Shown piece after piece: positions 31,959 to 40,049 of a stretch of DNA of 64,000 bases. The stretch's first letter is position 1. Every line of letters begins with the position of its first letter. The notes beneath the pieces were generated by a model that saw only the letters and a list, made by a program, of their open reading frames with translations, made no database searches and was not told the DNA's origin. This DNA comes from Variovorax sp. N23 (GTDB taxonomy: Bacteria > Pseudomonadota > Gammaproteobacteria > Burkholderiales > Burkholderiaceae_C): the NCBI RefSeq assembly GCF_025486315.1, contig NZ_JAOOPY010000008.1, positions 1 through 64,000 on the forward strand, in the 5' to 3' direction. A program made the translations under genes and the position numbers.

Positions 31959-32633
31959 ATGCGGATCCTCATTGCAGAAGATGACCAGGTGCTGGCCGAC
32001 GCCCTGCTGCGCAGCCTGCGAACCTCGGGCGCGGCGGTCGACCGCGTGGCCACCGGCACGCAGGCCGATGCCGCGCTCATGACCAACAGCGAGTTCGACC
32101 TGCTGATCCTCGACCTCGGCCTGCCCAACATGCACGGCCTGGAGATCCTCAAGCGCCTGCGCGCCCGCGGCTCGCAACTGCCGGTGCTGGTGCTCACCGC
32201 CGCCGACAGCGTGGAAGAACGCGTCAAGGGCCTCGACCATGGCGCCGACGACTACATGGCCAAGCCCTTCTCGCTGCAGGAACTCGAAGCCCGCGTGCGC
32301 GCCCTCACGCGGCGCGGCATGGGCGGCACCAGCAACGCCATCAAGCACGGCCCGCTGGTCTACGACCAGGCCGGCCGCGTGGCCACCATCGACGGCAAGA
32401 TGATCGAACTCTCGGCCCGCGAACTCGGCCTGCTCGAAGTGCTGCTGCAGCGCGCCGGCCGGCTGGTGAGCAAGGACCAATTGGTCGAACGGCTCTGCGA
32501 ATGGGGCGAAGAGGTGAGCATCAACGCCATCGAGGTGTACATCCACCGCCTGCGCAAGAAGATCGAGAAGGGCCCGGTGCGCATCGCCACCGTGCGCGGC
32601 CTCGGCTACTGCCTCGAGAAGATCCAACCCTGA
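31959..32633 (+). CDS. OmpR-family response regulator
   Basis: 224 residues. Receiver domain 1-115 with acidic pocket EDD (7-9), phospho-acceptor Asp52 in LILDLGLPN, Thr in LTAAD and Lys in MAKPFS. A C-terminal winged helix (~130-224) with LSARELGLLEVLLQRAGRLV and ISINAIEVYIHRLRKKIE follows. The start is ATG 31959 with GGAGGT upstream. It sits 15 bases before its histidine kinase. Closest subfamily by eye is TctD/QseB, i.e. carboxylate-uptake or quorum/virulence type control. The target is unknown. Confidence 0.95.
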   Translation: MRILIAEDDQVLADALLRSLRTSGAAVDRVATGTQADAALMTNSEFDLLILDLGLPNMHGLEILKRLRARGSQLPVLVLTAADSVEERVKGLDHGADDYMAKPFSLQELEARVRALTRRGMGGTSNAIKHGPLVYDQAGRVATIDGKMIELSARELGLLEVLLQRAGRLVSKDQLVERLCEWGEEVSINAIEVYIHRLRKKIEKGPVRIATVRGLGYCLEKIQP

Positions 32634-32648
32634 GCCATTTCCCGCGCG

Positions 32649-34085
32649 ATGAAACTTTTTCAGCGCGCGCAGCGCTCCCTGTTCGGCGAGATCCTTGACT
32701 GGATGCTCACGCCGCTGCTGCTGCTGGTGCCGGTGAGCATCGGCGTGACCTGGCTGGTGGCGCAGGGCATCGCCAACGCCCCGTTCGACCGGGCGCTCGA
32801 GAACAACGTGCAGACGCTGGCGCGGCTGCTGGTGATGCAGGACGGGCGCATCCAGTTCGCGCTGCCGCAGCCCGCGCGCGACATCCTGCGCGCCGACGAC
32901 ATGGACGTCGTCTACTACCAGGTGCTCGACGGGAGCGGCCGCCTGCTCAGCGGCGAACGCGACGTGCCGCCGCCGACGCTCGACGAGCCGACAGCGCCCG
33001 GCGTGGTCTATCTGCACGACGCGACGATGCGCGGCAAGGCGGTGCGCATCGGCTCGCTGTGGGTCGCCGGCGCCACGCCCGACGCGCCGCCCGCGCTGGT
33101 GCAGGTGGCCGAGACGCGCGAGAAGCAGTCGGTGCTGGCCACCGAGATCATCAAGGGCGTGCTGCTGCCGCAGTTCGCCATCCTGCCGCTGGCGGTGCTG
33201 CTGATCTGGCTGGCGCTGGTGCGCGGCATCAAGCCGCTGTCGGTGGTGGAGGCGCGCATCCGCGAGCGCCGGCCCGACGACCTGAGCCCGCTCGACGAGT
33301 CGGCCGTGCCGCTGGAGGTGGTGCCGCTGGTGTCTTCGGTCAACGAGCTGCTCAACAAGCTGCACGATTCCATCGCCACCCAGAAGCGCTTTCTCGCCGA
33401 TGCCGCCCACCAGCTCAAGACACCGCTGGCCGGGCTGCGCATGCAGGCCGACCTGGCCCAGCGCGAAGGCGCGAATGCCGAGGAGCTGAAGCAGTCGCTC
33501 AAGCAGATCGGCCGCGCCAGCGTGCGCGCCACGCACACGGTGAATCAGTTGCTCTCCCTGGCGCGCGCCGAAAGCAGCGGCGCGGTCATCGGCTGGCAGA
33601 ACTGCGACCTGGCGCGGCTGACGATCGAGGTGGTGCGCGAGGCGGTGCCGCGCGCCATCGAGAAGCGCATCGACCTGGGCTACGACGGCGCCGAAGCGGG
33701 GACGGCCGGCGTGGTGCTGCGCGCCAATGCCACGCTGCTCAAGGAGATGGTGCGCAACCTGGTCGACAACGCGCTCAACTACACGCCGTCGGCCCTGGAA
33801 CGCACCGGCATCGTCACGGCGCGCGTGCTGGCCGACCCCTTCGGACGCATCGTGCTGCTGCAGGTGGAGGACAACGGGCCCGGCATCGCCGAGGCCGACC
33901 GGGAACTGGTCTTCGAGCCCTTCTACCGCGTGCTGGGCAACGAGGCCGACGGCTCGGGCCTGGGCCTGCCGATCGTGCGCGAGATCGCGCGCCAGCACGG
34001 CGCGACCGTGCATCTGGAAGACGCCCACCCCGGCGAGCATCCCGCGGGGACGCGGGTCACCGTGCGCTTCGAGCTCGCGGCGTGA
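32649..34085 (+). CDS. Sensor histidine kinase (TctE/QseC type)
   Basis: 478 residues. N-terminal membrane helix (~16-38), a periplasmic 2CSK-type sensor (~40-165), a second helix (~168-190) and a HAMP-like linker. H-box FLADAAHQLKTPLAGL (His254), N-box EMVRNLVDNALNYTP, G1 VEDNGPGI and G2 GSGLGLPIVREIA follow. It autophosphorylates and passes the phosphate to the adjacent regulator. It ends convergently with a small membrane protein gene, and its stop codon lies in a hairpin loop. Confidence 0.95.
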   Translation: MKLFQRAQRSLFGEILDWMLTPLLLLVPVSIGVTWLVAQGIANAPFDRALENNVQTLARLLVMQDGRIQFALPQPARDILRADDMDVVYYQVLDGSGRLLSGERDVPPPTLDEPTAPGVVYLHDATMRGKAVRIGSLWVAGATPDAPPALVQVAETREKQSVLATEIIKGVLLPQFAILPLAVLLIWLALVRGIKPLSVVEARIRERRPDDLSPLDESAVPLEVVPLVSSVNELLNKLHDSIATQKRFLADAAHQLKTPLAGLRMQADLAQREGANAEELKQSLKQIGRASVRATHTVNQLLSLARAESSGAVIGWQNCDLARLTIEVVREAVPRAIEKRIDLGYDGAEAGTAGVVLRANATLLKEMVRNLVDNALNYTPSALERTGIVTARVLADPFGRIVLLQVEDNGPGIAEADRELVFEPFYRVLGNEADGSGLGLPIVREIARQHGATVHLEDAHPGEHPAGTRVTVRFELAA

Positions 34086-34102
34086 ACGCCGCGGGAAAGC
34101 TC
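34071..34102. terminator. Hairpin at convergent gene ends (kinase / small protein)
   Basis: CGCGGCG (34076-34082) and CGCCGCG (34087-34093) form a perfect stem with loop TGAA. GAGCT (34071-34075) and AGCTC (34098-34102) extend it across a 4-base bulge. The kinase stop lies in the loop and the opposing stop overlaps the outer arm. No U-run, so termination is inferred from structure and position. Confidence 0.5.
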
Positions 34103-34283
34103 AGGGCGCCTTGCGAATCTGCAGCAGCTCGGGCCGCACCTGCTGGTCGAGGCGGTGCGGTTCGCGTTCGGTGAAGCGGGCCGGCTGGAAGCCGAAGGCC
34201 GAGAAGGCGCCCTGGCTCCAGGCGAAGTAGCCCAGGTTGACCAGCACCAGCAGGATCGCGACGACACGCCAGCGGGTGTTCAT
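34101..34283 (-). CDS. Small single-pass membrane protein
   Basis: 60 residues. N-terminal membrane helix (RVVAILLVLVNLGYFAWSQG) followed by a short polar tail ending FTEREPHRLDQQVRPELLQI. That tail resembles, by eye, the juxtamembrane part of SPOR-domain proteins found after birA-coaX in related bacteria, but no SPOR domain follows. Its ATG overlaps the birA stop (ATGA), so it is translationally coupled. It could be a shortened remnant or a genuine microprotein. Function unknown. Confidence 0.65.
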   Translation of the reverse strand: MNTRWRVVAILLVLVNLGYFAWSQGAFSAFGFQPARFTEREPHRLDQQVRPELLQIRKAP

Positions 34284-35092
34284 GGCAGGGCCAGGCCGCG
34301 CGGCCGCACGCTGACGTCGGAACTGGTGATGCTCTGCAGGCCGGCCGCTGTCTGCACGCGCAGCTCGCCGCCCCAGCCGACGCCTTCGCACAGGCCGGTG
34401 GTGCCGTCGCTCAACTGCACCTCGCGCCCGCGCAGGGCGTCGCGCGCGGCGAAGCGTTCGGCGAAAGGCGCGAAGCCGCGCTCGGCGAAGACCTGCACGG
34501 TGGCGATCAGTGGCGGCACCACATCGAACAGCAACTCGCCAGGGGTCGCATCCGGCCGCCATTCCTGGACCCAGGCCGGTGGCATGCGCAAGCCATCGGC
34601 CTCACGCGGGCCGACGTTCACACCGATGCCGATCACCACGTAGCGCTGCGCCGCATCGCCCTGCGGCACGGCCGTCTCGATCAGGATGCCGACGAGCTTG
34701 CGGTCGTTCACCCACAGGTCGTTGGGCCACTTCAGGCGCACGCCGGCCGATGATGCCGGATCGAGGCTTTCGGCCACGCTCACCCCGACGGCCAGCGACA
34801 GACCGGACCAGTCCTTGGGCGCGAGCGGCAGGCCGAGCGAGAAGGTCAGCGAGGCCGGTTGCGCGGTGTCTTGGGCGCTCTGCCAGGGGCGGCCGAGGCG
34901 GCCGCGGCCGGCCGTCTGGCGCTCGGCCACCAGCAGCACCGGCGCCTGGGAACCGGCGCGCGCACGGCGCATCAGTTCGGTGTTGGTGGAATCGATCTCC
35001 TCGACGCGCTCGACCGCGAAGCCCGGGCAGTGCGGCGCCACTGCGGCGGCGATCTGGTCGTCGAACCCCGACCCGGCCACGGCGCGCGTCAC
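34280..35092 (-). CDS. birA: Biotin-[acetyl-CoA-carboxylase] ligase
   Basis: 270 residues. It activates biotin with ATP and attaches it to the BCCP lysine. Catalytic features are DSTNTELMRRA, AERQTAGRGRLGRPW (biotinoyl-AMP loop), LKWPNDLWVNDRKLVGIL and IGIGVNVG, followed by the small C-terminal domain. There is no N-terminal HTH, so it lacks the repressor function of E. coli BirA. The start is GTG 35092, overlapping the SET-gene stop (GTGA). Type III pantothenate kinase, often the next gene in relatives, is absent. Confidence 0.93.
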   Translation of the reverse strand: MTRAVAGSGFDDQIAAAVAPHCPGFAVERVEEIDSTNTELMRRARAGSQAPVLLVAERQTAGRGRLGRPWQSAQDTAQPASLTFSLGLPLAPKDWSGLSLAVGVSVAESLDPASSAGVRLKWPNDLWVNDRKLVGILIETAVPQGDAAQRYVVIGIGVNVGPREADGLRMPPAWVQEWRPDATPGELLFDVVPPLIATVQVFAERGFAPFAERFAARDALRGREVQLSDGTTGLCEGVGWGGELRVQTAAGLQSITSSDVSVRPRGLALP

Positions 35093-35724
35093 ACCAGCGC
35101 CGCGGCCTCGATGGCCAGACCGGGCGATGCGTCTTTGCGCAACTTCTTGCCCGCTTTCTTCTCTGCCTTCTTCTCGGCTTTCTTCTTGTCGGCCTTCTTT
35201 TCCAATTTTTTGGCCTTGGCCTTCTTCTTTTGCTTCTTCGACTTCTTCTTGTCCTCGTCCTTCGGCGCGAGCAGCGTGCCGCGGCAACTGGCCGAGCCGC
35301 ACCAGCAGGGGAAGTCGGCCAGCAGTTCCGGCGTGTAGGGCAGGTCGATGACCAGCCCGTAGTCGTAGTTCAGCTCCTCGCCGGCCGGGATGTCGCGCAG
35401 CGCCTTGATGAAAATGCGGCCGTCGACTTCGTCGGCTTCGCAGTTCGGGTCGCAGGAATGGTTGATCCACTTGGCGGCGTTGCCGTCGACCTTGCCGTCG
35501 ATCACACGCTTGTCGTCGATGTGGAAGTAGAAGGTGTGGTTCGGCTGGGCCGGGTCGTGCGGATGGCGGCGCAGCGCCTCCTTCCAGCTGATCACCTCGC
35601 CCAGGTATTCGATGAGCGTTTCGCCCTCGGCGATGTCCTGGGCGGCGAACACGCCTTTGCCATGGACGCCCGATCGACGGGTCTGGATGCGGCGGCCACG
35701 AAGCGGAGGGGTTTTTGAAGGCAT
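35089..35724 (-). CDS. SET-domain protein lysine methyltransferase-like protein
   Basis: 211 residues. The SET domain (~12-145) begins RRIQTRRSGVHGKGVFAAQD and has the catalytic and cofactor motifs NHSCDPNCE and GEELNYDYGL. A post-SET zinc-type segment PCWCGSASCRG follows. The last ~55 residues are an extreme Lys/Ala/Glu tail (KKKSKKQKKKAKAKK) like histone-H1-type or nucleoid-binding tails. SET proteins use S-adenosylmethionine to methylate protein lysines. The bacterial substrate is unknown, and the basic tail could be DNA-binding or self-methylated. Divergent from topB across a Z-DNA-prone tract. Start ATG 35724. Confidence 0.9.
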   Translation of the reverse strand: MPSKTPPLRGRRIQTRRSGVHGKGVFAAQDIAEGETLIEYLGEVISWKEALRRHPHDPAQPNHTFYFHIDDKRVIDGKVDGNAAKWINHSCDPNCEADEVDGRIFIKALRDIPAGEELNYDYGLVIDLPYTPELLADFPCWCGSASCRGTLLAPKDEDKKKSKKQKKKAKAKKLEKKADKKKAEKKAEKKAGKKLRKDASPGLAIEAAALV

Positions 35725-35745
35725 CGCCGAAGTCTGATAGTTTGA

Positions 35746-35784
35746 ATGTGCACACATGTGCGCGTGCGCGTATGCACGCACGCG
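35746..35784. other. 39-bp alternating purine-pyrimidine (Z-DNA-prone) tract
   Basis: Every base from 35746 to 35784 alternates purine and pyrimidine without a break, mostly GC and GT/AC steps. It contains an 8-bp inverted repeat (CGCGTGCG 35761-35768, CGCACGCG 35777-35784). It lies in the divergent promoter region of the SET gene and topB, where opposite transcription would generate negative supercoils. Z-DNA or cruciform formation is inferred from composition. Confidence 0.8.
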
Positions 35785-35812
35785 AGAGCAGCGAAGTATA
35801 GAGAGAGCCCAG

Positions 35813-38743
35813 ATGACAAAGACGTTGGTAATTGCAGAAAAGCCGTCGGTGGCGCAGGACATCGTCCGCGCCCTCACGCCCACGGCGGGCAAGTTCGAGA
35901 AGCACGATGAATACTTCGAGAGCGAGCAGTACGTCGTGACGAGCGCCGTCGGCCACTTGGTCGAGATCCAGGCGCCGGAAGAATTCGATGTGAAGCGCGG
36001 CAAGTGGAGCTTCGCCAACCTGCCCGTCATTCCGCCGCATTTCGACCTGAAACCGGTCGACAAGACCAAGACGCGCCTGAACGCGGTGGTCAAGCAGGCC
36101 AAGCGCAAGGACGTGACCCAGCTCATCAACGCCTGCGACGCGGGCCGCGAGGGCGAGCTGATCTTCCGGCTGATCGAGCAGTACGCCGGCGGCAAGACCC
36201 CGCTGAACAAGCCGGTCCGGCGCCTCTGGCTGCAGTCGATGACGCCGCAGGCGATCCGCGACGGCTTCGAGTCGCTGCGCACCGAGGCGCAGATGCAGGG
36301 CCTGGCCGACGCCGCGCGCTCGCGCTCCGAAGCCGACTGGCTGGTGGGCATCAACGGCACGCGCGCCATGACGGCCTTCAATTCGCGCGATGGCGGTTTC
36401 TTCCTCACGACCGTGGGCCGGGTGCAGACGCCCACGCTGTCGGTGGTGGTCGAGCGCGAGGAGAAGATCCGCAAGTTCGTCAGCCGCGACTACTGGGAAA
36501 TCCACGGCGCCTTCCAGGCCGAGGCCGGCCAGTACCCGGGCAAGTGGTTCGATGCGAACTTCAAGAAGCCGCCGCCCGGTCCGGATGGCGTGGCCGACCC
36601 CGAGATGCGCGCCGACCGCGTGTGGAGCGAGCGCGAGGCGAAGGAGATCGCCGACGCCGCCCGCGGCAAGCCGGCCACGGTCACCGAGGAAAGCAAGCCC
36701 ACCACGTCGGCCTCGCCGATGCTGTTCGACCTGACCTCGCTGCAGCGCGAGGCCAATGGCCGCTTCGGCTTCTCGGCCAAGACCACGCTGGCGCTGGCCC
36801 AGAGCCTGTACGAGCGCCACAAGGCGCTGACCTACCCGCGGACCGACTCGCGCGCACTGCCCGAGGACTACCTGCCGGTCGTCAAGGACACGATGAAGAT
36901 GCTGGCCGACAGCGGCATGAAGCATCTTGCGCCCTTCGCCAGGCAGGCGGTCGACGGCAACTACGTCAAGCCGAACAAGCGCATCTTCGACAACGCCAAG
37001 GTGTCGGATCACTTCGCCATCATCCCCACGCTGCAGGCGCCCAGCGGCCTGAGCGAGGCCGAGCAGAAGCTCTACGACTTCGTGGTGCGGCGCTTCATGT
37101 CGGTGTTCTTCCCGAGCGCCGAGTTCCTGGTGACCACGCGCATCAGCACGGTCGAGACGAACGGCAAGAAGTACCCCTTCCGCAGCGACGGCAAGGTGCT
37201 CGTCAAGCCGGGCTGGCTCGCCATCTGGGGCAAGGAAGCCGTCAACGACGACGACGAGAAGGACGGCAAGAACCTGGTGGTGGTGAAGCCGGGCGAAACG
37301 GTGAAGACCGAATCGGCCGACCTGAAGGCGCTCAAGACCCGGCCGCCCGCCCGCTACTCCGAAGCGACGCTGCTCGGCGCCATGGAAGGCGCCGGCAAGA
37401 CCATCGACGACGACGAGCTGCGCGAGGCCATGCAGGAGAAGGGCCTGGGCACGCCCGCCACGCGCGCGGCCACCATCGAAGGCCTGATCGCCGAGAAGTA
37501 CATGCTGCGCGAAGGCCGCGAGCTCATCCCCACGGCCAAGGCCTTCCAGCTGATGACCCTGCTGCGCGGCCTGGGCGTGGAGGAACTCTCCAAGGCCGAA
37601 CTCACCGGCGAGTGGGAGTACAAGCTGGCGCAGATGGAGAAGGGTGCGCTCAGCCGTGCCGACTTCATGCGCGAGATCGCCGAGATGACGCAGCACATCG
37701 TCAAGAAGGCCAAGGAGTACGACCGCGACACCGTGCCGGGCGACTACGCGACGCTCTCGACGCCCTGCCCCAACTGCGGCGGCGTGGTGAAGGAGAACTA
37801 CCGCCGCTACACCTGCACCGGCAAGCCGGGCCAGGAACCCTGCGGCTTCTCCTTCGGCAAGTCACCGGCCGGCCGCACCTTCGAGGTGGTCGAGGCAGAA
37901 GCCTTGCTGCGCGACAAGCACATCGGCCCGCTGGAAGGCTTCCGCTCCAAGGCGGGCTGGCCGTTCACGGCCGAGATCATCCTCAAGTACGACGCCGAGG
38001 AAAGCAAGAACTGGAAGCTGGAGTTCGACTTCGGCGACGACGACGCCGACAGCGGCGAAATCGTCGACTTCAGCGCGCAGGACACGCTCGGCCCCTGCCC
38101 GATCTGCGGCGCGCCGGTGTTCGAGCATGGCGCCAACTACGTCTGCGAGAAGTCGGTGCCGACGAACGCGCAGCCGACGCCGAGCTGCACCTTCAAGACC
38201 GGCAAGGTCATCCTGACGCAGCCGGTGGAACCCGCGCAGATGGAAAAGCTGCTGGCCACCGGCAAGACCGACCTGCTCGACAAGTTCGTCTCGATGCGCA
38301 CCCGCCGTGCCTTCAAGGCCTTCCTGGTCTGGAACAAGGACGAGGGCAAGGTGACCTTCGAGTTCGCGCCGCGCGAAGGCGGCAGCAAGTTCCCGCCGCG
38401 CAAGACCTTCGGCAAGGCCGCGCCGGCGAAGAAGGTCGCCGCCAAGAAGACCGCCGCAGCGAAGACGCCCGCCGCCAAGAAGGCCGCAGCACCCAAGGCG
38501 CCGCGCAAGCCCGGCGCCGGCCTGAAGCCGAGCGAGGCGCTGGCCGCGGTGATCGGCGCCGAACCGGTGGCGCGCACCGAAGTCATCAAGAAGCTGTGGG
38601 ACTACATCAAGGCCAACGGCCTGCAGGACGCGGCCAACAAGCGCGCCATCAATGCCGACGCCAAGCTCAAGCCCGTCTTCGGCAAGGACCAGGTGACGAT
38701 GTTCGAGCTGGCGGGCATCGTGGGCAAGCACCTGAGCAGTTGA
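35813..38743 (+). CDS. topB: DNA topoisomerase III with C-terminal SWIB domain
   Basis: 976 residues, type IA topoisomerase. The Toprim domain has Glu9 in LVIAEKPSV and ACDAGREGE (~108-116). The nucleophilic Tyr341 is in LTYPRTDSR, and VGRVQTPTL is present. Two zinc-ribbon-like Cys clusters (CPNCGG..., CPICGA...) follow at ~645-790. After a Lys/Ala-rich linker (~860-895) the protein ends in a SWIB/MDM2-type domain (~899-976; LKPSEALAAVIG, VIKKLWDYIKANGLQD, FELAGIVGKHL). It resolves single-stranded DNA links. E. coli TopB (about 650 residues) lacks these additions. The start is ATG 35813. Confidence 0.96.
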   Translation: MTKTLVIAEKPSVAQDIVRALTPTAGKFEKHDEYFESEQYVVTSAVGHLVEIQAPEEFDVKRGKWSFANLPVIPPHFDLKPVDKTKTRLNAVVKQAKRKDVTQLINACDAGREGELIFRLIEQYAGGKTPLNKPVRRLWLQSMTPQAIRDGFESLRTEAQMQGLADAARSRSEADWLVGINGTRAMTAFNSRDGGFFLTTVGRVQTPTLSVVVEREEKIRKFVSRDYWEIHGAFQAEAGQYPGKWFDANFKKPPPGPDGVADPEMRADRVWSEREAKEIADAARGKPATVTEESKPTTSASPMLFDLTSLQREANGRFGFSAKTTLALAQSLYERHKALTYPRTDSRALPEDYLPVVKDTMKMLADSGMKHLAPFARQAVDGNYVKPNKRIFDNAKVSDHFAIIPTLQAPSGLSEAEQKLYDFVVRRFMSVFFPSAEFLVTTRISTVETNGKKYPFRSDGKVLVKPGWLAIWGKEAVNDDDEKDGKNLVVVKPGETVKTESADLKALKTRPPARYSEATLLGAMEGAGKTIDDDELREAMQEKGLGTPATRAATIEGLIAEKYMLREGRELIPTAKAFQLMTLLRGLGVEELSKAELTGEWEYKLAQMEKGALSRADFMREIAEMTQHIVKKAKEYDRDTVPGDYATLSTPCPNCGGVVKENYRRYTCTGKPGQEPCGFSFGKSPAGRTFEVVEAEALLRDKHIGPLEGFRSKAGWPFTAEIILKYDAEESKNWKLEFDFGDDDADSGEIVDFSAQDTLGPCPICGAPVFEHGANYVCEKSVPTNAQPTPSCTFKTGKVILTQPVEPAQMEKLLATGKTDLLDKFVSMRTRRAFKAFLVWNKDEGKVTFEFAPREGGSKFPPRKTFGKAAPAKKVAAKKTAAAKTPAAKKAAAPKAPRKPGAGLKPSEALAAVIGAEPVARTEVIKKLWDYIKANGLQDAANKRAINADAKLKPVFGKDQVTMFELAGIVGKHLSS

Positions 38744-38760
38744 ACTCTTTGGAGCCGACC

Positions 38761-38934
38761 ATGACAACCTCGACCCGCCTCTTGCTTGTGCCCGCCCTGT
38801 TGATGGCGCTGCTGGCCTCGGGCTGCAGCGGCCTGCCGGCAGGCGACAGCCGGTCCGCCGGCGCCTCGCGCAGCGGCGTCGAGGTGTTCGGCACCATCGA
38901 TGCCGGCGTGGGCCGGACCGATACGAAGCGCTAG
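38761..38934 (+). CDS. Small lipoprotein
   Basis: 57 residues. Signal sequence STRLLLVPALLMALLASGC with a lipobox (LASGC), so Cys is the likely lipidated residue. The remaining ~35 residues are Gly/Ser/Arg rich (GVEVFGTIDAGVGRTDTKR) without a known domain. It follows topB by 17 bases and ends inside a hairpin shared with the opposing gene. Membrane-anchored; function unknown. Confidence 0.7.
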   Translation: MTTSTRLLLVPALLMALLASGCSGLPAGDSRSAGASRSGVEVFGTIDAGVGRTDTKR

Positions 38935-38957
38935 ACGTCAGCGTCTTAGCAGCGCTT
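38926..38957. terminator. Hairpin at convergent gene ends (lipoprotein / amidotransferase)
   Basis: AAGCGCT-AGACG (38926-38937) pairs with CGTCT, a 4-base bulge, and AGCGCTT (38942-38957) around the loop TCAG. Both stop codons (TAG at 38932, opposing TGA at 38940-38938) lie within it. There is no U-run. Probable bidirectional terminator. Confidence 0.55.
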
Positions 38958-39825
38958 GCCGCAGCATCCGCGCGGCGCGGTCCCGGATCTTGCCGGGCGT
39001 GCTGTGGTGCGGGCGGTGCGGCTGCACCCGCGCCGCGGCGCAGGCGCCGAGGAAGTCGTTGAGGATGGCCGTGTCGTCCACCGTGCTGATGGTGCTGCCG
39101 GCCTTGTGGAACTCGGGGTGCCACTGCGTGGCCGCGATGTACCCGCGCCCGGCACGGCCGCTCACGCGGCGGATCGCTTCGGGCACCCGGTCCGGGTAGC
39201 TCCAGGCTTCCACCTCGAAGCCGGGCGCCAGGTCCTTGATGCCCTGGTGGTGGATGCTGTTGACCCGCGCGTGCTGAACGCCGGGGTACATGCGCGAGAG
39301 CTGGGTGCCCTCCACCATCACGATGTCGTGGAAGTTCTGGTCGTAGCTCTCCGGGTCGCGGTGGCGCAGCGCGTGGGGATGCTGCGTCTCGATGTCCTGG
39401 AACAGCGTGCCGCCGAAGGCCACGTTGATGAGCTGTAGGCCACGGCAGACGCCGAAGATCGGCTTGCCGGCCTGCTCGAAGGCCTCGACCAGCGCCAGGT
39501 CGTACAGGTCGCGGATGCGGTCGCCGACCCACGCATCGCGCAGCGGCACTTCGCCGTAGCTACCGGGCCAGACGTCGGCACCGCCGTGCATCACGACGCC
39601 GTCGAGCCATTCGGCGTAGTGCGACAGCTTGGTGTCGCCGCGCGCGGTCTCGCCGGTCGGGCAGGGCACCATCACGACCATCGCACCGGCCGACATCAGC
39701 CAGTGCGCGATGGACTGCTCGACGTACTGCAAGGTCTTGTTGGTGAAAAGAGACCGCGCCGGGTCGGCGTGCTGGAAGCAGGCGGAAAGGCCGATCTTGA
39801 GGCGGCCGGCGACGGTCTGTGGCAT
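38938..39825 (-). CDS. Gamma-glutamyl-GABA hydrolase-like class I glutamine amidotransferase
   Basis: 295 residues, peptidase C26 family (PuuD-like). The nucleophile Cys is in PIFGVCRGLQLINVAFGGTLFQD, and the His-x-Glu pair is in AATQWHPEFH. GLSACFQHADPARSLFTNKTLQ at the N-terminus is typical. Such enzymes cleave gamma-glutamyl bonds of small amides. No putrescine genes are adjacent, so the substrate is open. Divergent from the epimerase-like gene, with a palindromic repeat between them. Confidence 0.88.
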   Translation of the reverse strand: MPQTVAGRLKIGLSACFQHADPARSLFTNKTLQYVEQSIAHWLMSAGAMVVMVPCPTGETARGDTKLSHYAEWLDGVVMHGGADVWPGSYGEVPLRDAWVGDRIRDLYDLALVEAFEQAGKPIFGVCRGLQLINVAFGGTLFQDIETQHPHALRHRDPESYDQNFHDIVMVEGTQLSRMYPGVQHARVNSIHHQGIKDLAPGFEVEAWSYPDRVPEAIRRVSGRAGRGYIAATQWHPEFHKAGSTISTVDDTAILNDFLGACAAARVQPHRPHHSTPGKIRDRAARMLRQALLRR

Positions 39826-39858
39826 GTCAGTGGCGCCCGGCCGCCCGAAGGCACTGAT

Positions 39859-39904
39859 GCGCCCCCTCGGGGGGCAGCGATACGCGAAGCGATGAGCGTG
39901 GGGG
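39859..39904. repeat. Comamonadaceae-type palindromic repeat (copy 1)
   Basis: GCCCCC-TCG-GGGGGC hairpin, then CGATACGCGAAGCG and GCGTGGGGG. A second, similar copy lies at 63541-63590. I recall C-run/G-run elements of this kind in intergenic regions of Comamonadaceae; that is memory, not a search. Confidence 0.6.
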
Positions 39905-40049
39905 TTTCATCCTGGGAGCGCGGGCGAAGCGGTGAGGGAAAGACAGGCGACCATTGTGGCGTCACGGCCCGCGCGCGGCGAGTCGGACGACGCGCCAAGT
40001 ATGCTTTCAGCCACAAGAGATCACGGAGACACCCCATGAGGACAACGCG

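Noticed and set aside
31896..34040. 714-codon minus-strand frame opposite the two-component system
   Set aside because: Antisense to well-supported regulator and kinase genes.
34280..37696. 1138-codon minus-strand open frame spanning birA and antisense to topB
   Set aside because: Only the 34280-35092 part has family resemblance (BirA). The rest is antisense to the SET gene frame and to topB and is a GC-rich shadow.
36004..38934. 976-codon plus-strand frame inside topB
   Set aside because: Arg/Ala/Gly-rich frame-shifted reading of topB with no domain; topB in the other frame has all catalytic motifs.
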